A stretch of DNA of 64,000 nucleotides, from contig JAGYJA010000004.1 in the NCBI GenBank assembly GCA_018402385.1, forward strand, positions 186,001 through 250,000, written 5' to 3'. The notes beneath the pieces were generated by a model that saw nothing but the letters and a program-made list of their open reading frames with translations, did not search any database and was not told the origin of the DNA. The position numbers and the translations under genes were made by a program. Origin of the DNA: Flavobacteriaceae bacterium (GTDB lineage: Bacteria; Bacteroidota; Bacteroidia; Flavobacteriales; Flavobacteriaceae). Shown piece by piece: positions 1 to 8,373 of the stretch. Numbering within the stretch: position 1 is the first letter of the stretch; every line of letters starts with the position of its first letter.

Positions 1-1
1 C

Positions 2-1162
2 ACAGCACTTGATAACGGAATAAACAACACCGTAGGTACTGTATTACAACTGGAAGGTCACCGCCAAAACGAAATCATTCACAGCCCAGATTCTCAATCC
101 CTTATGCAATCGCGATTTGGGACTTTAAAGCCGGCAGTTGTGCTTCAATTTATTATTCCATTGCTGCTCATTTTTCTTGCTTTTGCCTCTGTGAGTAGTG
201 AAAAGGAACAAGGCAGGTTAAAACTTCTTTATTTACAAGGTGTTTCAACAAGAAAATTACTTTTTTCAAAAACAATAAGCTACTGGCTGATAGGAATTGT
301 ATTACTTATTCTTTCTTTAGGAATTCAATTTTTACTGTTTTCAAACAACTCTGGTCAAGACCTAATTAACAGACTCTTATTAATATTTTTGTTTTATGCG
401 CTCTTTTACTGGATTGTTTGTTCACTTACCGTTTACCTCTCGGCAGCTTTAAAAAACAATACAGCGGCTTTAACCAGTATGTTGGCTTTGTGGGTGCTCT
501 GGAGCATATTCCTACCCAAATTAGTAGGCGCTTTTACAGAAGAAACGCATCCCCTACCTTCCAGACAAGCATTTAGTGCAGCCATGCAAGAAGACAGAAG
601 TAAGGGGATCGACGGTCATAACCCCTTAAGCGAACAAGAAGAAAAACTTAAGGATAGTATTTTACAAGTTTATAGTGTTGAAAGCGTGGATGACTTGCCC
701 ATCAATTTTGATGGTTTGGTTATGCAAGCTGATGAAGACTTTGGTGCTAAAGTCTGGGATAAACATTTTGGGGCTTTGGATGCGACCTTACTTAAACAAA
801 AAAAGACCTTTCAAAGGAGTGGACTTATCAATCCCTTTGTTTCCCTTCAAAGTTTGAGTATGGGGCTTGCCGGAACAGACAACTGGCATCATACTCATTT
901 TCAACAAGAAGCAGAAAAATACAGACGTGTGTTTATTAAAACGCTCAATGACCATCACGCTTATGGCGGAAGTAAAACAGGCGACTGGAGCTGGACGGCA
1001 GACCAGGAATTTTATAACAGCGTGGCCGATTTTGACTATCAAACTCCAATCATTAATAAAGCCCTACCTGTTTATAAAACAGATATGGTTTTTATGGGGC
1101 TTTGGTTTTTTGGTAGCTTTCTATTATTGCTTATTGGTAACCCTAAAAATACACACTTATGA
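2..1162 (+). CDS. ABC transporter permease, DUF3526 family (5'-partial)
   Basis: Membrane subunit of an ABC exporter in the DUF3526/ABC-2 class; the substrate is not predictable. The frame is open from base 2, so the true start lies before the window; an internal ATG at 104 is not the start. 386 residues are visible. Hydrophobic segments occur near visible residues 44-64, 90-115, 125-150, 150-172 and at the C-terminus (about 360-380). They flank a long hydrophilic extracytoplasmic part (about 175-355), the layout typical of this family. The cytoplasmic loop after the first segment carries SSEKEQGRLKLL, a common coupling-region pattern. The stop overlaps the next permease by ATGA, so the two are probably translated together. 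The ATPase is not visible and presumably lies upstream. Confidence 0.85.
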   Translation, partial: TALDNGINNTVGTVLQLEGHRQNEIIHSPDSQSLMQSRFGTLKPAVVLQFIIPLLLIFLAFASVSSEKEQGRLKLLYLQGVSTRKLLFSKTISYWLIGIVLLILSLGIQFLLFSNNSGQDLINRLLLIFLFYALFYWIVCSLTVYLSAALKNNTAALTSMLALWVLWSIFLPKLVGAFTEETHPLPSRQAFSAAMQEDRSKGIDGHNPLSEQEEKLKDSILQVYSVESVDDLPINFDGLVMQADEDFGAKVWDKHFGALDATLLKQKKTFQRSGLINPFVSLQSLSMGLAGTDNWHHTHFQQEAEKYRRVFIKTLNDHHAYGGSKTGDWSWTADQEFYNSVADFDYQTPIINKALPVYKTDMVFMGLWFFGSFLLLLIGNPKNTHL

Positions 1163-2481
1163 ATTTATTAAACACTTTGAGGTTTGAAGCCCTGCACATA
1201 CTGCGAAGTACTTATAAAATAATAGCCATTCTACTATTTATTTTAGTTGCAGTATATGGTTTACACAATGGATATTCATTGTATGAGGAACGCAATAACG
1301 AGATTGCAACCATTAAAGAAACCAGTCAAAACCTTCCAAATGATGCTTTAAAATGGTATGAAACTGGTCAAAAAGGACCTGAAGAACGTCCTTGGGTTGA
1401 TGTAACTACACCTTTTTGGGCTATGTGGTATGCCAATCATCAGGTTATTGATGCACCCAGTCTGTTGATGACATATTCCATTGGCCAGGCTGAACAGTTT
1501 GCATATTATAAAAGAGTAAGCATGTGGTCAACAGCCTATGATAAAGACCTGACAGCCGAAATTTCAAATCCGGAGCGGGTGGCGATTGGGTCGCTTGATT
1601 TTAGCTTTGTTTGGTTGTTTTTGATGCCATTGCTTCTTATTGTCCTCACCTACTCTATTCACGGTTTAGAGCGGGATTTGGGTTTCACCAAACTGCTTTC
1701 TGTACAAGAACCCAATCGCAAAAGTTGGGTTGCAAAACGATTTATAGCTATTGGGGTATTTTGTAGTCTTCTGTTAGTGATTTTAGTTGTTATCCCGGCA
1801 CTTCTTGGAGGCTATTTGGGAAGTCATTCTGGAACTATCCTACTTTTAACTGCTTATAAATTCTTATACCTCGCCTTTTGGATACTTTTATTAGCAATCA
1901 TTAGCTATTTCGGAAAAGGGCAAACAGACATTGCTCTCAAAATGGTGGGGCTTTGGCTTGTTTTGACCATTGTATTACCCGGTCTGGTGCATCAATTTGC
2001 AACTTTAAAACAACCTCCCGGTTTTATGATGGAATATATCAATGCACAACGTGAAGACAGGGAAGAGATTTTTGACAAAGAACTGGACTCTGTAAAAAAA
2101 ATTGTGTTTGAGGCCTATCCCGCTTTACGCGAAAGCAAATTTGCTATAACAGATTCATTAATTAATCAACCTGCCAGAAACGGAATGTACAGAACGGCAC
2201 TTAACCTACATATGAATAAGGTTGTAAATGAAATCTTGGCAAATCATCAAAGCAGAAATCAATTAATTAGAAAGACTTATTTCATCAACCCTGTGATGGC
2301 TTTTCAAAATCGTATAAACGCCATTGTTGAAACAGATTTTGATACCAATCAAGAGTACCGTAAAAAAATTCAGGATGCCGCTACAAAAATAAATGAGCAG
2401 TTACTCATTGATGAGTGGAATGCTGTGCAAGTTGATGAAAACCATTTTAGAAACTATTTAAATCTGTTAAAAGAGGAATAG
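1159..2481 (+). CDS. ABC transporter permease, DUF3526 family
   Basis: Second permease of the pair, 440 residues, starting inside the stop of the first (ATGA overlap). It has a signal-anchor-like helix near residues 18-36, an extracytoplasmic region to about 150, then about five hydrophobic segments (near 155-170, 200-220, 230-250, 270-285). After these comes a second hydrophilic stretch containing NPVMAFQ near residue 378. The soluble domain sits between membrane segments, as in DUF3526 proteins. With its partner it probably forms a heterodimeric membrane channel driven by an unseen ATPase. It ends 13 bp before the convergent ketosynthase gene. The assignment to family is firm; the transported compound is unknown. 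Confidence 0.85.
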   Translation: MNLLNTLRFEALHILRSTYKIIAILLFILVAVYGLHNGYSLYEERNNEIATIKETSQNLPNDALKWYETGQKGPEERPWVDVTTPFWAMWYANHQVIDAPSLLMTYSIGQAEQFAYYKRVSMWSTAYDKDLTAEISNPERVAIGSLDFSFVWLFLMPLLLIVLTYSIHGLERDLGFTKLLSVQEPNRKSWVAKRFIAIGVFCSLLLVILVVIPALLGGYLGSHSGTILLLTAYKFLYLAFWILLLAIISYFGKGQTDIALKMVGLWLVLTIVLPGLVHQFATLKQPPGFMMEYINAQREDREEIFDKELDSVKKIVFEAYPALRESKFAITDSLINQPARNGMYRTALNLHMNKVVNEILANHQSRNQLIRKTYFINPVMAFQNRINAIVETDFDTNQEYRKKIQDAATKINEQLLIDEWNAVQVDENHFRNYLNLLKEE

Positions 2482-2494
2482 CAGACAAACAATT

Positions 2495-4027
2495 TTAAAA
2501 ATCAAGCTTTAATTTAATAATCCGTACTGCATCTTCCACAGTGTGCAATTGCTCCATGTCCTCATTGGTTAAAGTGAGGCTAAATGTATCTTCCAAGTCA
2601 AGAATAATATCCACCAAATGAGAGGAATTGATGTTCAGTTCCTTGGTAAGATTGCTTTCGGGCTTGATTTGTTCTATGGAAACATCCTCCGGGAGATACT
2701 CCTTGATGATGCTTTCCAGTTTGGAATAAATTTCTTTCTCTGTCATATTATTTTTTTTAAAGATAAGACACGCATTCACATCTCCAAAGCCAAAACTCGC
2801 TTTTGCAATGGTATTAAATGCACCATTTTTTAGCTTGCGCGGAATGCATTCAGCATCAATTACTTTTAAAATATTAGGATGGATGGTTTCACAATTTATA
2901 TTTGGAAATAAAAACTGCTTGTGCAATTGCAAAACACTTGCTACAGCTTCAATGCTTCCACTGGCACTCAAGCAATGACCCGTCATGCCCTTCAACGAAT
3001 TGATCAACGGAAAGTCACTTCCCTCCCGCCCCAATGCTTTTGCCCAGTTTTGAACTTCTTCAGCATCTTTGGTGGTGGCTGTGAGATGCCCATTGATGGC
3101 ATCAATTTCGTTTCCGGTAATACCGGCATCGTTCAATGCATCTGTAATACAACGCTGTACAGCGAACGGATTGGGTGCGGTCATACTGCCACCGTTTCGT
3201 TGTCCACCACTATTGATTGCACTACCAATTATTTCTGCATAAATTGTGGCTCCGCGAGCTTCTGCACTTTCTAATGACTCTAAAACAAGTGCACCGGCAC
3301 CACAACCGGGAACAAACCCCGAAGCATTCGCGCTCAAAGGTTGTGACGCATTTGTTGGATTTTCATTATAGCTATGCGGCAAAATGCGCATCGCATCAAA
3401 TCCCGCCCAGACATAAGGTCCGCCATCGCTGGTGCTTCCGGCAAGCATACGTTTTGCTTTTCCTGTTTTGATGCGTTCATAAGCAAGAGCTATGGCTTCA
3501 GTGCCTGTGGTGCAGGCAGACGAATTGGAAGTGACAATATTTCCCAGTCCCAACATTCCGCACAAATAAGCACTCACCCCACTACTCATTGTTTGCTGCA
3601 CCGAGGTACTTCCTAAACGTCGCGTCTTACCGGCATCAATTAAATGAATGCTTTCGCGGTATTTATCTACACCCAGGGTGCCAACGCCAAAAATGGTTCC
3701 GGAGTCATAATCCGGGTTTTCATTATTGATTTCCAGTCCGGCATCCTTCCAGGCGTCCATTCCTGCGATTACACCATAAAGAATGCCACTGCTGTTGAAG
3801 TTTTTGAGTTGGAGTTCAGTGAAATATTTTCGCTTTAGCTCCTCAGAAATGATGGGCATCCCCCCAATTTGGCAGGAAAAATGTAACTCTTTCAATTCTG
3901 GAAAAAAACCAATTCCCGACTTCCCTTTTTGTATTGCTTCTGTAAATGCTTGAATACCTACACCGTTTGGGGCAACAACCCCTATGCCGGTAACTACCAC
4001 ACGATTTTTGGAATTTTTTGAATGCAA
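2495..4027 (-). CDS. beta-ketoacyl-ACP synthase fused to acyl carrier protein
   Basis: Condensing enzyme (KAS II/FabF-like) elongating acyl chains on ACP by decarboxylative Claisen condensation. Residues 1-425 are a complete ketosynthase with the Cys-His-His triad: Cys172 (SSACTTG), His314 (INGHLTATT) and His351 (MTGHCLS). Residues 428-510 are a full 83-residue ACP with the phosphopantetheine serine near 468 (NINSSHLVD). The junction is only two Asn long and sits in a run of eight A at 2758-2751. With seven A the KS would stop in a TGA overlapping the ACP start ATG at 2746, so the fusion may be a one-base artefact or slippage site. It is probably part of the type III PKS cluster despite two opposing genes in between. 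Confidence 0.88.
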   Translation of the reverse strand: MHSKNSKNRVVVTGIGVVAPNGVGIQAFTEAIQKGKSGIGFFPELKELHFSCQIGGMPIISEELKRKYFTELQLKNFNSSGILYGVIAGMDAWKDAGLEINNENPDYDSGTIFGVGTLGVDKYRESIHLIDAGKTRRLGSTSVQQTMSSGVSAYLCGMLGLGNIVTSNSSACTTGTEAIALAYERIKTGKAKRMLAGSTSDGGPYVWAGFDAMRILPHSYNENPTNASQPLSANASGFVPGCGAGALVLESLESAEARGATIYAEIIGSAINSGGQRNGGSMTAPNPFAVQRCITDALNDAGITGNEIDAINGHLTATTKDAEEVQNWAKALGREGSDFPLINSLKGMTGHCLSASGSIEAVASVLQLHKQFLFPNINCETIHPNILKVIDAECIPRKLKNGAFNTIAKASFGFGDVNACLIFKKNNMTEKEIYSKLESIIKEYLPEDVSIEQIKPESNLTKELNINSSHLVDIILDLEDTFSLTLTNEDMEQLHTVEDAVRIIKLKLDF

Positions 4028-4238
4028 TTTTGATATTTTTAATAAAAATAAGATTATTAAATGAAATGTAATTTTTATTTAGATTCTGTTAACACAAACT
4101 ATTTATATTTTATACTTTCTAGTAGCATTTATAGCTTAAATTTATGAATGATTGTTCTGTCTTTTTTATGATTTAAGTCATAAGTAGATTACTTATAAAT
4201 CCTTAATTTTACAGTTAAATTTCATAAAAACAGTACTA

Positions 4239-4736
4239 ATGAAAAAAGTAGTTTTACTAGCAGTTTTAATCTCGATATTGATCTCTTGTGGGAATTCAGA
4301 AAAAGAAGAAAAACACCAGATAAAATTGGTTGATCATTCCGTTCAAAAAACGCCTTCTTCTACAACTACAAAAAGCGCCAATGACATGGTCGATTTTTCA
4401 AATAAGGGTATTGGCCCCATTAAATCTGTAGAACTAAGTGAAACTATTGATGTCGCAATGGCTGAAAGAGGGAAAGCTATTTTTGACAATATGTGTATCG
4501 CTTGCCATAGAATTGACAGAAAGTTCATTGGGCCAAAAGTACAAGGTGTGACCAAGCTAAGAGCTCCAGAATGGATTATGAATATGATAATAAACCCTGA
4601 AGAAATGATTCAAAAAGATCCAATTGCTCAACAATTGTTGATTGAATCAAACATGGCGGTAATGGCCAATCAAAACATTAAAGAGGATGAAGCACGAGCT
4701 ATCCTTGAATATTTTAGACAAATTGATCAAGAGTAG
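4239..4736 (+). CDS. monoheme cytochrome c lipoprotein
   Basis: 165 residues with a lipoprotein signal (hydrophobic core, then LISCGN with the lipidated Cys near residue 17), followed by a low-complexity linker. A class I cytochrome c fold spans about residues 70-160: the heme-binding CIACH motif is near residue 87, and Met residues near 131 and 133 (SNMAVMAN) are candidate axial ligands. It should be anchored in the periplasm and carry one electron, partner unknown. It is transcribed alone or with the hemerythrin gene 100 bp downstream, on the opposite strand to the surrounding biosynthetic genes. No oxidase or reductase is nearby to name its partner. Confidence 0.82.
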   Translation: MKKVVLLAVLISILISCGNSEKEEKHQIKLVDHSVQKTPSSTTTKSANDMVDFSNKGIGPIKSVELSETIDVAMAERGKAIFDNMCIACHRIDRKFIGPKVQGVTKLRAPEWIMNMIINPEEMIQKDPIAQQLLIESNMAVMANQNIKEDEARAILEYFRQIDQE

Positions 4737-4835
4737 TCCTTATTTTTCTTTATTTGTTTATTTAGTGAGTTAGTAAACATAACTCATAAAGAGTCTTCTA
4801 TAAAAAATCCGTATCTTTCAGTAGATTCTGGATAA

Positions 4836-5291
4836 ATGAACCAACCAATTAAAAGGCATAAAGCATTGCAACCTTGGAGCCGAGAGCATCATCATGGCTT
4901 GTTATTAAGCTGGAAAATCAAAAAAGGATTTTCTTTGAATGTAGATCCTCAGCGCATCAAAGATTATTGTGACTGGTTTTGGAAAACGCATCTTGAAGAC
5001 CATTTTGAAACCGAAGAAAACTACTTATTCCCAATACTTGGCAATGAAAACCAACTCGTAGAACAAGCACTCGATGAACACGGGCAGCTCAGGATTATGT
5101 TTGAGCAAAAAGAAGCAGATACTGATACACTCTCACAAATTGAAAGCCTTTTAAATGATCACATTCGTTTTGAAGAACGCGTGTTGTTCAATGCTTTACA
5201 AGAAGTAGCTTCCATATCTGAGTTAAAATTTTTGGAAAAGATTCATAAAAACAAAATTCTTGTGAGGCTTGGATGGATGAGTTTTGGGTAG
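4836..5291 (+). CDS. hemerythrin HHE domain protein
   Basis: 151 residues, cytoplasmic (no signal), a four-helix hemerythrin-type domain. Candidate diiron ligands are visible in order: the HHH cluster near residues 18-20 (SREHHHGL), H-x-x-x-H-x-x-x-E in the stretch HLEDHFETEENYLFP, His in DEHGQL, and H-x-x-x-E near the C-terminus (HIRFEERVLF). Such proteins bind oxygen or nitric oxide or store iron; which applies here cannot be read from sequence. It follows the cytochrome gene on the same strand, and both sit between the ketosynthase and dehydratase genes of the polyketide cluster, facing the other way. Its end is 23 bp from the convergent dehydratase stop. Confidence 0.82.
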   Translation: MNQPIKRHKALQPWSREHHHGLLLSWKIKKGFSLNVDPQRIKDYCDWFWKTHLEDHFETEENYLFPILGNENQLVEQALDEHGQLRIMFEQKEADTDTLSQIESLLNDHIRFEERVLFNALQEVASISELKFLEKIHKNKILVRLGWMSFG

Positions 5292-5314
5292 AAAAATAAA
5301 ACGCTCTTTAAAGA

Positions 5315-5770
5315 TTAGATTTCACGAACAACCATCATACCGCTTAAAACCCCTTTACAAACCACCTCCCCTTTTGAATTGGTCATTTTCACTTTACATT
5401 TTAGTTTATTAAATCTAAAGTACACCAGTTCAGAAATAACAGTAACATGTTCCTTTGGGTAAACAGGTTTTAAGAATTCGACTTCACTTTCAGTCAAAGC
5501 TACCTGAAACCCTGAAGTAGTTGATTGTTTTGGCAAGTTTTCACGGTATAAATAAATACCCAAACACACCAAACCAATCTGCGCCATACACTCAATTAAA
5601 ATCACTCCGGGTGTAATGGGAAAATCCTTAAAATGTGCCTTATAAAACAGTTCGTCTTCACGAAAGGTATAACTGCCTGTCACTCCATTTTCAGAGACAC
5701 TTTCCAGCTTATCCACAAATAAAAAGCTTTCGCCGAAAGGCAATTTTGATATGATTTCTTCTTTTGTCAC
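5315..5770 (-). CDS. FabZ-like 3-hydroxyacyl-ACP dehydratase
   Basis: 151-residue single hot-dog-fold protein. The FabZ active-site helix is present: His near residue 47 (AHFKDFP) and Glu near 60 (PGVILIECMAQ), so it should dehydrate 3-hydroxyacyl-ACP to trans-2-enoyl-ACP. It begins with GTG; no ATG is available in frame nearby. It lies 20-30 bp downstream of the enoyl reductase on the same strand, in the same transcription unit as the type III PKS. With the KS/ACP and the reductase it supplies a dedicated fatty-acyl starter. A housekeeping fabZ elsewhere is expected but not seen in this window. Confidence 0.85.
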   Translation of the reverse strand: MTKEEIISKLPFGESFLFVDKLESVSENGVTGSYTFREDELFYKAHFKDFPITPGVILIECMAQIGLVCLGIYLYRENLPKQSTTSGFQVALTESEVEFLKPVYPKEHVTVISELVYFRFNKLKCKVKMTNSKGEVVCKGVLSGMMVVREI

Positions 5771-5799
5771 TTATAAAATATTAATATTCACTCACAAAC

Positions 5800-6591
5800 T
5801 CAACCTAAACTCTCCCCTCCATCAACTTTGATAATAGTACCATTAATCCAAGCCGCTTCGTCTTTACATAAAAGATATACCACATTTCCCACGTCTTCAG
5901 GTGTAGTAAGGCGTTTAAATGGATTCTTTTTTTTGGAGATTTCAGCATACTTTTCACTTCCAGGAATGGCCCTAAACGAGGGAGTATCTACAGCACCCGC
6001 CTGAATACAGTTGGAGGTGATTCCCAAATCTGCAAATTCTACTGCCATATTGCGGGTGATGGCTTCCAGCGTCGCCTTAGCAGCAGAAACAGCAGCATAA
6101 TAAGGCCATGCTTTGGCATTGCCCTCACTGGTAAAAGAAACCACCCGCGCCGACTCGCTAAATAGTTCTTTCTCAATTATTGCTTTGGTCCAATCATACA
6201 AACTTATAGCCATGGCATCCAGGGTAATATGAAAATCTGCGTTCTGCAGACTGTCTTCGTCTGCAGCGTTCATCGGTTTTAAATTGCCTTTAGCTATACT
6301 GTGGACAAGTACACGCAAACAACCAGAAGCACCCATTGATTCTTTGAGAGCCTTTAAAATAGAGCTTCTCACCTCTTCTTTCAGCCCGTCTTCATTATAG
6401 GAGATGACTTTGATTTCTTTTTCGCGTAAGCGTTCAAATTCTGCTTCTATTTGCGGAAGGTTTTCCTTGCGGTCACGGTGTACTAGGCATAGATTCATAC
6501 CGTGTTGTGCTAATTTTTTGGCAGTCCCGAGACCCAGACCACTACTTCCGCCAAGGATGATTGCCCAATAATTTTTATTTTTAAATTCCAT
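5800..6591 (-). CDS. FabI/FabL-like enoyl-ACP reductase (SDR)
   Basis: Short-chain dehydrogenase, about 263 residues from the ATG at 6591; a GTG at 6609 would overlap the PKS stop and is less likely. The nucleotide-binding glycine motif GGSSGLGLG is at the N-terminus. The catalytic pair is Tyr-x6-Lys (YAAVSAAK), the spacing of enoyl-ACP reductases (FabI/FabL), not the Tyr-x3-Lys of ketoreductases. The C-terminal part (AGAVDTPSF, GTIIKVDGG) is also FabL-like. It would reduce the enoyl-ACP made by the adjacent dehydratase. No ketoreductase is in the cluster, so that step may be borrowed from primary metabolism, or this enzyme may act on another substrate. Confidence 0.8.
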   Translation of the reverse strand: MEFKNKNYWAIILGGSSGLGLGTAKKLAQHGMNLCLVHRDRKENLPQIEAEFERLREKEIKVISYNEDGLKEEVRSSILKALKESMGASGCLRVLVHSIAKGNLKPMNAADEDSLQNADFHITLDAMAISLYDWTKAIIEKELFSESARVVSFTSEGNAKAWPYYAAVSAAKATLEAITRNMAVEFADLGITSNCIQAGAVDTPSFRAIPGSEKYAEISKKKNPFKRLTTPEDVGNVVYLLCKDEAAWINGTIIKVDGGESLG

Positions 6592-6602
6592 AGTTTTATT
6601 AG

Positions 6603-7655
6603 TTACCACTTCACTAATGCCTGTTGAGCTGAAAAACCGGGTCCGAAGCTTAGTAGCAACCCATATTCATTTTCAGGCAATTGCTTGTCCATAAAGCGTT
6701 CTAAAACATACAATACCGTAGCACTACTCATATTTCCAAACAAACGTAAGACCTCTTTAGTGTCGTTGATGTTTTTGTCTAATTCGCCAAACAGCGCATC
6801 GACGGTTTCCATAATTTTACGGCCGCCTGGATGAAAGATCAGGTGATTTATGTCTTTGATGTCGAGCTTATTCTTCTCCAAAAAAGGGTGTATGATTTTG
6901 TTGAAATGAGCAGCTATGGTTTCAGGTACTTTTTGATCCAGTATCATTTTTAAGCCGTCGTTTGTGATTTCAAATCCCATCATTTTTTCGGCATCAAAAA
7001 AGTGGTACATTTCTGTGGCGATAAGCTCGGGTCCTGATGCTTGTTCTTCAGAAGATAACAAAACACAGGCGGCACCATCTCCAAAAATAGCCGCACTCAC
7101 AATATTTGCCATCGAGTAATCATTGAGCAAAAAAGTAGCTGTGGGGCTTTCAACCGCAATCACTGCTGCACGTTTACCGGGATTGGCCTGAAGAAATTCT
7201 TTCGCATAAATAAGCCCCGAAATTCCGGCTGCACAGCCCATTTCAGTGACAGGCAATCGCACAACATCCTGACGTAGTTGCAAACGGTTAATCAAATAAG
7301 CATCTAGTGACGGAATCATAATACCTGTGCAGCTTACAGTGATGATATAATCCACTGACTCTGTTTTCCATTGGGCTTTTTTCAAAGCTTTCAGTAATAC
7401 CTTTTCTCCTATTTTTACTGCTTCGCGCGAGTAGATTTTATTGCGTTCTTCAAAGGAGGTTTCCGTAAAAACTTCTTCGGGATTCATAATGGAGTAGCGT
7501 TTATCTACTAAGGCGTTTTCAAATATTTTGATTGCTTTTCGCTTTAAGCGAGGGTCTTGTCCTGCCATCCAGGCATCAACAAAGGGAAGTATATCTTTTG
7601 TTTCCTTTGAATATTCGGGTACTTGTGTGCTTACAGTATGTATTTTAACGCTCAT
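6603..7655 (-). CDS. type III polyketide synthase
   Basis: Chalcone/stilbene synthase-family enzyme, 350 residues from the ATG at 7655, which overlaps the methyltransferase stop by ATGA. An ATG at 7679 is in frame but less consistent with this coupling. The Cys-His-Asn triad is intact: Cys141 (EMGCAAG), His275 (FHPGG), Asn308 (FGNMSS); the C-terminal FGPGF loop is present. It would extend an acyl starter with malonyl-CoA and cyclise it, probably to an alkylresorcinol, alkylpyrone or acylphloroglucinol. The neighbouring methyltransferase and flavoprotein match the SrsA-SrsB-SrsC arrangement known for alkylresorcinol-derived quinones. The exact product cannot be told. Confidence 0.9.
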   Translation of the reverse strand: MSVKIHTVSTQVPEYSKETKDILPFVDAWMAGQDPRLKRKAIKIFENALVDKRYSIMNPEEVFTETSFEERNKIYSREAVKIGEKVLLKALKKAQWKTESVDYIITVSCTGIMIPSLDAYLINRLQLRQDVVRLPVTEMGCAAGISGLIYAKEFLQANPGKRAAVIAVESPTATFLLNDYSMANIVSAAIFGDGAACVLLSSEEQASGPELIATEMYHFFDAEKMMGFEITNDGLKMILDQKVPETIAAHFNKIIHPFLEKNKLDIKDINHLIFHPGGRKIMETVDALFGELDKNINDTKEVLRLFGNMSSATVLYVLERFMDKQLPENEYGLLLSFGPGFSAQQALVKW

Positions 7656-8365
7656 ATTTTCTTGATAATCCATTGCCATCTAAAGGCCCACTTGTATTTG
7701 ACACTATGCTTAGCTTGTGCGAAAGAGTTTGCAAAATACTCCAAATCAGCTTTTTTAAAACCACGGAGAATAGAAACCAGTCCGTCATGCTTGGCAATTT
7801 TGCTTTTAAAAAAGAAAAAGCTGTATAATTGAAACAAACGATAAGCAACTTTGCTGCGCTGCAAATCGTTGATGACCACCCCGACTTTTGCTTGTTCTAT
7901 TATTTTCTCTAAAATAGTCATTATTTCGCTTTCCTTAAAGTGGTGCAGTGTTAAAGAAAAAACAAAAATATCTGTTTCCTCCTCTTGGAATGATTTTGAA
8001 AACACATCTGCTTCAATATAACTTATATTTGGAAAAACAGCCGAATTTTTCTGTGCTAATCGTATTGTTTTTGGGTTAATATCCACCCCTGAAAGTATCC
8101 AGTTTTTATTATTTTTAAGCGCATAGCGCGCACAAACTTTCAAAGTCTCCCCATCGCCACAACCAATGTCTGTAATGCGAAGAGGTGCATTGGATTGCAA
8201 GTTTTTTTCTAACTCAAGAAGACCATTAATTGTAATTTTATTTCCACCCAAAAACGTATTCACATGATTAATATCCTGATATGCCTTTAGCAATTCGAGT
8301 TCGTCAACATCGGGATTGTCCATGATTTCAGTTCTATCAGTTCTTTGTGTGGTATTTATAATCAT
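7652..8365 (-). CDS. SAM-dependent class I methyltransferase
   Basis: 237 residues. The SAM-binding motif I reads DIGCGDGETL near residue 62, followed by the acidic end of strand 2 (GVDINPKTI) and a D/N-rich motif II (EADVFS). It starts 8 bp after the flavoprotein stop and overlaps the type III PKS start by ATGA, so all three are probably one operon. By analogy with SrsB it would methylate the phenolic lipid made by the PKS. The C-terminal region (about 150-237) is basic and moderately hydrophobic, which may suit a lipid substrate or membrane contact. Substrate is inferred from context only. Confidence 0.82.
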   Translation of the reverse strand: MIINTTQRTDRTEIMDNPDVDELELLKAYQDINHVNTFLGGNKITINGLLELEKNLQSNAPLRITDIGCGDGETLKVCARYALKNNKNWILSGVDINPKTIRLAQKNSAVFPNISYIEADVFSKSFQEEETDIFVFSLTLHHFKESEIMTILEKIIEQAKVGVVINDLQRSKVAYRLFQLYSFFFFKSKIAKHDGLVSILRGFKKADLEYFANSFAQAKHSVKYKWAFRWQWIIKKI

Positions 8366-8373
8366 CTTACGTT

